Under the pieces are notes generated by a model that was not told the origin of the DNA, searched no databases, and saw only the letters and a program-made list of their open reading frames with translations. The position numbers were made by a program, and so were the translations under genes. A stretch of DNA of 64,000 bases from Citrus sinensis (lineage: Eukaryota; Streptophyta; Magnoliopsida; Sapindales; Rutaceae), in contig NC_068564.1 of assembly GCF_022201045.2 (NCBI RefSeq), forward strand, positions 33,757,001 to 33,821,000. Reading direction: 5' to 3'. Below, one piece after another: positions 56,204 through 64,000 of the stretch (positions within the stretch are counted from its first letter, which is position 1; the number at the start of each line of letters is the position of its first letter).

Positions 56204-59200
56204 CTAACTACAGGCGCCCAAGCCTCGTGATTTGGGTAGCCTGACAGCAGCCAAGGGGTTGACAATGCCTTGGGAATCTCTGCCCAAGCCCATGCCTTCA
56301 ACAAAGCCCATCTTTGCCATCATCTTTGATCCAAAACCTCTGGTGTGCTTTTCAAAAGCTCCAATGTTTTGAGCTCCCTTCTTCGCCGAGTTACTGCGAG
56401 ATTCCTTCCTCGCCGAGTCACTGCGAGATTCCTTTCTTGACGAGTCATCATCAGTGTTGGAAAATTCCACACCCAGCCCAAGCTTCTTAGGCCGTTGGAT
56501 GGCTTCAATGGGTTTAGACATACCTTGACCATCCTTCCCTAATCCTCCCCCCTCTACATATCCCATTTTTGCCATCATCTTGGATCCAAAACCCTTTGTG
56601 TGAACCTCAAATGCACCGATCTGTGTTGAGCTGACTGTACCCTTACTTTCAAAAGTCTCATTTATCTCTACAGCATCAACAGTTCTGATCTCAACACTAT
56701 CAGATTGCAATATGCCACTTGACACAAATGACATAGGCTGATTGGCATAGGCAACTTTTTTCCCACTCCCTTTCTTCTTACTTGCTTTACCACTATTACC
56801 ATGGACAGTGACACTCTTCGATGACTTGCTGCTCTTTCTGTCTGCACTTGCTGATTTTGTATATGGGCCTTCAGTAATGGCAAAATCAATATCTTCATTG
56901 CCAGCTCCTATCAGCTGAAATTCATTAAGGCAATAAGCGTTTTAGATTTATCGTCGCAGCATCAAGAGACAATCAAAGTATACTGAGAAACTCTAGGGTA
57001 AGAAAGCAATACAGAAACAATAATATCAAAGTTGTTGAATGGAAATTAAAACCTTTTCCAGGCGAAGCCTGTCAGCTGAAGATGGCATGCATGTATGCTG
57101 TGTTCGTGTCACAGTAACAAATCTGTAAAACATAAAGTGAGAAGTGAAAACATCAACACCATCTGTTGTTGGTACTAAATATGTTCTACAGAAACATTGC
57201 AAAAGTGTGTGTGTGTCTTCACAGCCGCTATCATACAAATGTACAGATATGCATTCATTTGAATTTGAAGATCTAACACCTTTTCTTGCCAGAACCTTGG
57301 GAGTCACTCCGCAGACGATAAATTGCGGCTAATCTTCGCACCTAAAAAGACCTAAAGCATATCAAGTATACTCCATAGCAGCATAAAATATCATTAGCTT
57401 CATAGGGATTAAACCAAAGCCTCTTGTGATAATTTAAGAGATTTCTTGAATGTAGGCACATGAAGATGTATTTTTCTGAATCACGGAGTCATCAGACAGT
57501 TATGACCAGAGTAGGAAATAGAATTATCCTTGCATTCATACGTTGGTGGTGTTCTTTGATGACTAATGGCTGCTCCTTTTCTTTAATCACTTGAAAATAA
57601 GGCACTTAGTTTAGTGTATAAATTAAAAAATTCCATACCTGGGAACAATCTCGGTGATGCATTGGTTGAAAAGAGAACATCTCTACTTCCTCCAAAACAA
57701 TCTGCTCAAGTGTCTATTTCACAAACCATAAAGCCATAAGTTCCTTTCACAAACCAATTTATACACCAAGCAGACACTAATTTCTCATTCAACAAGTCTC
57801 TTACACTTAAGTAGATGGCATTTAACATTGAACAGATGAGCTTATAACCAGCGGTAAAGCGGTCTGTTGCCATCTTAACCAGAAATGAACATAAGAATGC
57901 ATGCAGAGAAAATTTACCAAATTTATATCCTCAAGATCAACACCGCGACGTAGCATTCTCTCACGTCGTTTCACAGCAATCATTTCTTTTCGATGTTTCT
58001 TTTTTGCACCTGAATGGCAAGTCAATTGGAAGAATATATGATAAAAGTCAAAGGCAGGCAGGTAAGCTGATTCACCAGAAACAGAAAGACTATAATAACA
58101 TAAATAAATCACTGTATGTCGTGATACTCATGTTGGAACTTAATTTTGTTAGCCTCTAGAGAAGGGCTATAAGTTCTGAATTTAACTCTAGAAATGGAAC
58201 AATAAGAAAACATAATTTCACTTATTTTAGTTCCAGTATTCTAACAGATTCAGCATTTACTTATCTGAATATGCTAACTTTGACACAGACTGCAATAAAG
58301 ACAATCTATATCGCTCAAAATCTATGAAATTGACCATATAACTAGACCTAATAAGTCATCCATAGAGGAGGACAATTCACAAACCAGCTTCAAGAGAACA
58401 ATATTAGATTCCTGAAAAAGTATAAAAACATTTTAGATTAAGATTGGTAAACGAACTTTACCTGGCAAATTTCTGGACTTTTTACTCTTCTGAGCCTCTC
58501 GAGGCCAGGACTGAGGAAGCTGAGCAACATGCTTCTTTTTCGCAGAAAAAGCTCTTGGATCTTTTACAAGCATAAGGTTGTCTAAAGCAAATGAACGAGA
58601 ATCTCCAGTGGAGTGTTTTTTCCTTGACAAGGGCAAAGGTTTCTTCATACCATATTCCCTAGATGCTTCCTGGATTGCAATTCCACTCAACTTCTCTACA
58701 GTCCCGTCAAAGCCACTGCTAGAAGAACTGTCATCATCTGACCCATCAAAATCCTGTTCCACCAACCACTTGGCATCTAACACATTGTCGCTCCCACCAA
58801 TTCCTTCTACGTAGTCTTCTGCAACTTCTTCATCAATGACCGAATCACTATCAGACAAATCCTCTGAGCCATCACCCTCAGAGTATGACTCCGAAGTTTC
58901 ATCATGCAGTGACTCGCTAGCACTTTGATCATCACTTCCCTCATCAGACAAATCTTGTGTGTATAATTTCATGCCGCCAATTGAGAGGAACCCTGAATTT
59001 TTCTTTTTAGACAAAGTCTCGTCTGGCAATTCTTCAACAACTTCTTCCTGGTTATTGTTCCCATCAGTATCCACTTCTTCCTTAAAAGATAGTGAATCAG
59101 AATCTGAGGCATCTTGCTGTTCCCTATGTTTTGAAGAAGAATCAATACCACTAGGTGTTGCCTCAGAGTCATCACAGAATCCCAACCCTCTATGTGAACT

Positions 59201-60407
59201 ATCTCCCAACACAAAGCTTGAATCATAATCACAACTATAGATCAAATTCTGGGGCTTCAAATCCGGTGTTTGATCTACATAAGCAACAATTCTGCTATCC
59301 TTAGAACCAAGCAAATTTATTGGCTGTGACTCATCCAAATTGATATCACCATCATTTCCTCCAAAGCACAGTTCCTGAAACAAACTACTGTATGAGAAAA
59401 CAAAACAATTTCCAAATTTTATAAAACAGCATCCAGATAGGAACTTCACCGATCACTTTTCTGACAAAATGAATACAGTGAAAATTGATTAAAAAAAAAG
59501 AAAAACTGAAAAATTAGACCCCGAAAATGAATGGCATCAAGCTGTCAACTAGAAACAAGAAACAAAATAATTCTGAAGTATTTAAAGAGAGAGGGAAATT
59601 AGCCAGTTTGACATCTTATAGACAACTCAAATTACAGTACTTTGAACATCAGAACCAATGTAAATTACTCATTTCAAAATGAAAGACACAAGCTTTGAGC
59701 CGAAATATCCAAAAGGGAAATCATTGGCAATGAAAGGTTTCATGCTACTTAAGGGGGGGAAAGGAAAAAAAGGTTTAGTTTCTCAAAATGAAAATGACCA
59801 CTTTGGAATGCAAAGAGGTATTACCTTAAGATCGACAGAAGGGTACTGGTAGCCAAATGCATTTCCGTTAGATTTCTTTGATCCACTCTTAGAAGCAAGA
59901 ACTTTTGAAGGATTTAAGTTGCCAGAATTGGAATTCAGATTGGATTTCCTTGCTGAAATTCAAAACAAACAAGAATCTATAAACAAAGAAGATAGCAAGT
60001 CAAAACAGAAAATCGAAAGGTTGCCACCCTGAGTTCCTGTCGGGTTAAAAAGACATGCCATAAACTGCTGAATAATAGACGAGCTTACTTGAACAACAAT
60101 GCTCAATTTGATACAAAATGAAAGAGGAAAGTTATGATTTTGATTTGATGACGCTCTGATTCAGAGTTTAGGCAAATGGGTAAAAATCAATGAAAGAACG
60201 GAAATAAAGACAGAAAAATTTACCTTTAGAAAAAGAATTGAGCTGCGGCTGCTGCTGCTGCTGCCAATCGGATAAAAGCCCACCTTCAACAAACAAGGAA
60301 TTTCTCAGTCGACGGCCCGATGATGATGAGGGGTCGGGTTTCCGTCTTTGTTTGCTCTTGTTTCTGTTGTTACTTGTCTTTCTTCTGCTACCGGTAGCGC
60401 CTCCCAT
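56204..60407 (-). CDS. R3H-like protein with two C-terminal G-patch domains
   Basis: Eight exons, 60224-60407, 59825-59952, 58462-59374, 57918-58009, 57639-57713, 57280-57341, 57053-57122, 56204-56914, giving 744 residues. The basic N-terminus ([17 protein letters not shown]) is followed by a Gln run, then a long acidic Ser/Asp-rich stretch in exon 3 (several DSD/SEG clusters). Exons 5-7 hold a likely R3H nucleic-acid-binding region ([20 protein letters not shown], then [12 protein letters not shown]). Exon 8 holds two G-patches, each opening with a near-identical [10 protein letters not shown] stretch and going on to LGKDGQGM or LGRDSQGI, separated by a Ser/Arg/Lys-rich linker with a duplicated KESRS segment. 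The plan resembles yeast Sqs1/Pfa1, a G-patch activator of the helicase Prp43 in splicing and ribosome maturation. That role is inferred. Confidence 0.88.
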
Positions 60408-60473
60408 TCCTTTCTATCAATTCAGCTGATTATAAATAAATAATAATCTCAAGTTCAACAACAGAGAGAGTCT

Positions 60474-60474
<1 letters not shown>

Positions 60475-60514
<40 letters not shown>
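60475..60514. repeat. (GA)n microsatellite in the R3H/G-patch gene leader
   Basis: A GA run of about 38 bp on the plus strand lies 70-105 bp upstream of the ATG, so the transcript or core promoter would carry a CT tract. Pyrimidine-rich (Y-patch-like) tracts are common near plant start sites. Confidence 0.7.
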
Positions 60515-60516
<2 letters not shown>

Positions 60517-60612
60517 CTGTATGTAATTATAATTTTTTTTTAATACAATTATAAAAGTTGAAGGCTGAGGAAAGGGAAGAATCAACCATTTCGGATTCGG
60601 CCTAGGCGGTGT

Positions 60613-60624
60613 TGGGCCTGGGCC
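60613..60624. promoter_or_regulatory. Tandem site II (TGGGCC) motifs upstream of the R3H/G-patch gene
   Basis: Two adjoining TGGGCC copies, followed by GGGCCCCGGG, lie 206-217 bp upstream of the ATG in an otherwise AT-rich area. Site II elements mark growth- and ribosome-linked plant genes, which agrees with a Sqs1-like role. Confidence 0.45.
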
Positions 60625-61049
60625 CGGGCCCCGGGTTCAAACGCACACAAAATTATATCACTAATTTTCTGCTCGTCTCCTCCTCTTGTTAATTTCTAGT
60701 TTCTACAGACAAATTAAAAATACTTGGGATAACAAATTGAGGATATTCATCCAATCCAACAGACAGAGCTGCATAATCTGATGGTAATCTTTGTGTGCAT
60801 AGAGACAAAAGACTGCGGAAGAGCTCTCCCGGAAATCATATAAAATTATATGGATATCCTTGATAACCACAGCAAACAAACAAAATCAAATAAAAGCTAA
60901 CTGAGACTCAAAATATCCTAAACCCTGAAAAGGAATGGTAACTCGAAACAGATTTATTTCCCCAACGAGGTCACCAGGCAACGCCAGCAACTCCTCTTGA
61001 CGGCTTCACAATAATATGCTCGGCCATGAATTTCGGGCAGAATCCAGAT

Positions 61050-61136
61050 TGGGCCCAATTAGACTTATAACTCAGCTCTGTGTGGATATCTGGGCCATCA
61101 CAAATAATTAATGGGCCAATTTCCACAACGCCCAAT
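61050..61136. promoter_or_regulatory. Cluster of site II (TGGGCC) elements without an assigned gene
   Basis: TGGGCC occurs at 61050-61055 (within the palindrome ATTGGGCCCAAT, so on both strands), 61091-61096 and 61112-61117, with a related GCCCAAT near 61130. Four or more copies in 90 bp is dense. It lies about 640 bp upstream of the R3H/G-patch start and 2.5 kb from the plus-strand gene, so it may drive another transcript or be a distal element. Confidence 0.35.
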
Positions 61137-63481
61137 CAGATGACTACCAATTACAGAAACTAAGGAGAGAATTGACCCATTAATTAAATTAAAAAGAATA
61201 CTGAATAATGTATATAAGCAGTCAAAATATGGGTGAAGTAGGCATGAATTGTCACATATCTAAATTTCTATAATTGAAGCATCTGCACTGCATGACTTGG
61301 GTTTGAATGTTTGATTTTAAGTTACTTCCATTTCAAGTTACTTTACCGACCGGTGATGGTGATGCCAAACTTATTATTGCGAGACTGACTGACTAACTGA
61401 CTGACTGCTTTCAATTTCGTTAATTCATGCACATACGTATTATTATTAATGGTACACGTGCTCAAATAAAAATAAAAATAAAGCCCAGATTACTAAGCAA
61501 AGGCGCCAGCAATACGAGTCCTCGCAGCACATGCACTCGAACCCAATTCTCTTAATTTTCGCCTATACGCCTTAATTTTTTTATAACATCAATTGGCTAC
61601 TACCCACGTTCCAACTTCTCCCAAAGTTTGTAGCGCTACTTTTAAATTTTATTCTCTAAAATATCCCATCCTTAATTTATAAAATAATAACCATATATTA
61701 AAATCTATCATTTCTTTCATAAAGTTTTACTCTATCCAAAATATTTCTTTTGAGTTTTATTAATAAAATGCACAAAATTTATTAAATTATTTTCTTCTTA
61801 TTTTATGGTTCTTCGGTCTCGATAATCCTAAAACACTTAAAACTCTCTCAACATACATACATACATACATATACATAGTCATTCTCTAATGCGGATTCTT
61901 TTTTTTTTTTTTCATGCGGACACATTTTAAAACCGCATGGTTTTATAATTAATTTAATAACTAGGTCTTTTAAACCACACGGCATTAAAAAAATACCGAC
62001 ATCCGCACCTAAGAATGAATCAATCTTTATTTCAATTCTAATCTATTTCGATTCTAATTTACAACTTATAATTAATAAATGCACTATGAAGGAAAACATC
62101 TTTTGTTAATGATTAACTATCATTTTTCGGCCCAACATAGTAGATGTACCGATTTAGAGAATGCCTGCTATAGAGTGTTGTCTTTTAAAAATGCAACGCT
62201 CACACCCTTTATTCTTCAGTGAAGTATTTCAAAAAAAATTTTAATGTTTTTCTCTGTTGTCTCTCCAACTCAAGATCTTTTGTGTAGTTATAAGCAACGA
62301 AATATTTAAACACGAAATGAAAATTATAGATTATTAGGAGAAGAAAGCAGAGCTGTTACCCTCGATTTAACATCATAAAATTAATTTACGAAATTATTAG
62401 TCTATGCAAGAATACACTTCCCATTTGGTACGGGGATATTGAGAAATTGTGTAAAATTTTGATAAGGTGTTATTCTCTCCCCGTCAGATTAATGATCGAT
62501 TCAATTGCTTATTTTATCATTGATTTCGCAATGTATCCCCATTTTTTGAAGCACTTTGCAAGATGTTAATTCGATCGACTCTTTGATTAGGGAAACCCAA
62601 GACATAATTACATAGAAGTTCGCTACAAATTAATTAAAGAAGATCACTTTCGTAGGAACAGCCAAAAAAATTAAAAAATAAAAAAAAATCTCAAGGTATA
62701 TGGAGCTGAATTGCTTGAATAGCCATTAGAGGATCAGATCAAAGGCACTATCCCTTAAAATAATTCACTGAACACTAAAGTTTGTCGTAATATCTTACAA
62801 TGAGTAACATGTATACACTAAACGATATAAAGTTATAAACTATGATTTGTGGTGAAATGATCTATTTTTATGTACGAATTATACGAAACATTTTGATATA
62901 ATCGTCCAAATTATAGTCAAAAAAGAAATGCTAGCTTTTGAGGTAACCTAAGAAGTGTCTTGCCGGTTAACTTTTTCACTACCTATTTTTCACCTAATCT
63001 TTACCTCCCTTTTCGTCTCCGACACATACACACACACCGTCAAATATATATATATATATGGGGTTGGGCTGGTCATTTTGTTTGTTTGTTTGTTTTATTT
63101 ATTTTTTTATACTTTATTTTAACCGGTTGGTTCTTTACCTAAAATGTTATAAATTTATGGTTTGAGTAATTATTTCACTACTATGGTACCAGAACACCCC
63201 TAATATATGTATTAATATTTGCTATTTAGTGTAAAAAATCTAGTTGTAAAATAAAATATAAAAAAAGGAAAAGAAAAGAAAACTTGAACGGAAGAAAAAG
63301 ATGCCACAAGTAAACAAAAACAAAACCATCACGTGTCACATCATCAAGGCAGAGAGTATAGAGTGTTGACTTAACTATGCGTAACACACGGCTCTTACAA
63401 GTTACAACGTTAAAGGGAAGGACAGCTAATTAAAATAGCTTTTGTCCACCGTTCTTTTCTATATATCAATCATATTTTATT

Positions 63482-63512
63482 TATATATTTATATATATAT
63501 ATATATATAAAA
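63482..63512 (+). promoter_or_regulatory. Candidate TATA region of the small plus-strand gene
   Basis: An extended TATATATA...TATAAAA tract ends about 140 bp before the ATG at 63651. A start 25-35 bp downstream, near 63540, would give a leader of about 110 nt, which ends with a (GGATC)n run beside the ATG. Confidence 0.45.
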
Positions 63513-63650
63513 CGAACAAACATTTATATCACTAAGACCAAAAAAGCTAGCCAGCCACTCCCAAGCTGATCGCCGAGCGAGCTCTAACGACAAATTAAAG
63601 ACCAAGTTCTGTGCTGGTGGTGATCAGCTGCGATCGGATCGGATCGGATC

Positions 63651-63965
63651 ATGGCCTCAGCAGGAACTGCCGATGGTTTCTTCCGGTCCATCTACGAAGG
63701 TTGCCTCTCCGGCTGTGACACGGGCATCGAACGCCGGCCGTACCATCGGTATTGTGGCTGTGCTTTGCATAGCAAGTCCAAGAACAATCACCGCGTCCAT
63801 GGGTTGCCGCCTAGATGCAAAGGTACTGTGTCCTATCCAATGAGAAGGTCTTATAGTGAAGGCAGCTTATTGGTCTTGGCAGCGGCTTCTTCTCCAAAGA
63901 TTCAGTTGGGATCATGTCATCCTGAACTGGATGATGATCATCATAACACTATTTCTTTCTTTTAA
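63651..63965 (+). CDS. Small plant protein of unknown function (104 residues)
   Basis: Single-exon frame beginning MASAGTADGFFRSIYEGC. The N-terminal half is well structured and cysteine-rich (EGCLSGCDTGIERRPYHRYC with a following GCALH), then a basic stretch with RCKGTVSYPMRRSYSEGS and a low-complexity Ala/Ser tail ending in acidic and His residues. No signal peptide or membrane segment. I recognise the RRPYH...CGCALH and SYP.RRS.SEGS pattern as typical of a short, plant-specific uncharacterised family, but no function is known to me. The four to five cysteines and a nearby histidine could bind metal, which is speculative. The GC content, TATA-like upstream tract and clean ATG context (ATCATGG) support a real gene. 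Confidence 0.75.
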   Translation: MASAGTADGFFRSIYEGCLSGCDTGIERRPYHRYCGCALHSKSKNNHRVHGLPPRCKGTVSYPMRRSYSEGSLLVLAAASSPKIQLGSCHPELDDDHHNTISFF

Positions 63966-64000
63966 TTCCCTTTGTTTAATTAAATATTTGTGTCTTTGTT

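Larger units (their letters stand above)
60625..63650. other. Intergenic region between the divergent R3H/G-patch gene and the small plus-strand gene
   Basis: Three kilobases shared by two divergent genes. It holds the site II cluster at 61050-61136, a telo-box-like CCTAAACCCTG at about 60919, a (GACT)n tract near 61383-61406, an (ATAC)n tract near 61852-61870, and a weak inverted-repeat element near 61880-62017. No protein gene was recognised. Confidence 0.5.

Overview
This window is nuclear DNA from a eudicot plant. The evidence is AT-rich sequence, GT-AG introns, long genes with many small exons, plant-only protein families (DCL4, EDR2, MOL1, STP), and non-autonomous DNA transposons with clean target-site duplications. 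The proteins look rosid-like, and a malvid such as Citrus is possible, but the species is a guess. No prokaryotic, organellar or viral block was seen.

Layout, left to right. (1) 439-8531, minus: DICER-LIKE 4, 19 exons visible, cut by the left edge inside the first RNase III domain. (2) 11039-14265, minus: MOL1-type LRR receptor pseudokinase of the PXY/TDR clade. (3) 17984-30632, minus: EDR2 (PH, START and DUF1336 domains), 22 exons. (4) 34496-36580, minus: mitochondrial-type ribosomal protein bS6. (5) 38265-40744, minus: monosaccharide transporter of the STP7 type. (6) 45671-49982, minus: plastid adenylate kinase AK5 with a DUF1995 region, 19 exons. (7) 51727-53688, minus: intronless transmembrane-9 (nonaspanin) protein of the TMN11/EMP12 type. 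(8) 56204-60407, minus: R3H protein with two G-patches, 8 exons. (9) 63651-63965, plus: small plant protein of unknown function. The first eight genes all lie on the minus strand.

Exon boundaries were built by hand from splice signals and family homology. Summed coding lengths are multiples of three for all the multi-exon genes, but any single boundary could be off by a base or two.

The genes are ordinary, functionally unrelated housekeeping, signalling and RNA-silencing genes, and I found no multi-gene system. The most distinctive content is in the mobile and regulatory DNA. Three 122-123 bp hairpin MITEs have perfect 9-bp duplications, which fits the Mutator type. Three 0.66-0.82 kb hAT-like elements have 8-bp duplications (one imperfect), and two of these sit within 300 bp upstream of start codons (EDR2 and AK5). 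Upstream ORFs overlap the DCL4 and EDR2 starts. TGGGCC (site II) motifs lie at the promoters of the two likely ribosome-linked genes, and a further cluster near 61.1 kb has no gene assigned. The AK5-TMN11 adjacency matches the neighbouring Arabidopsis loci At5g35170 and At5g35160.
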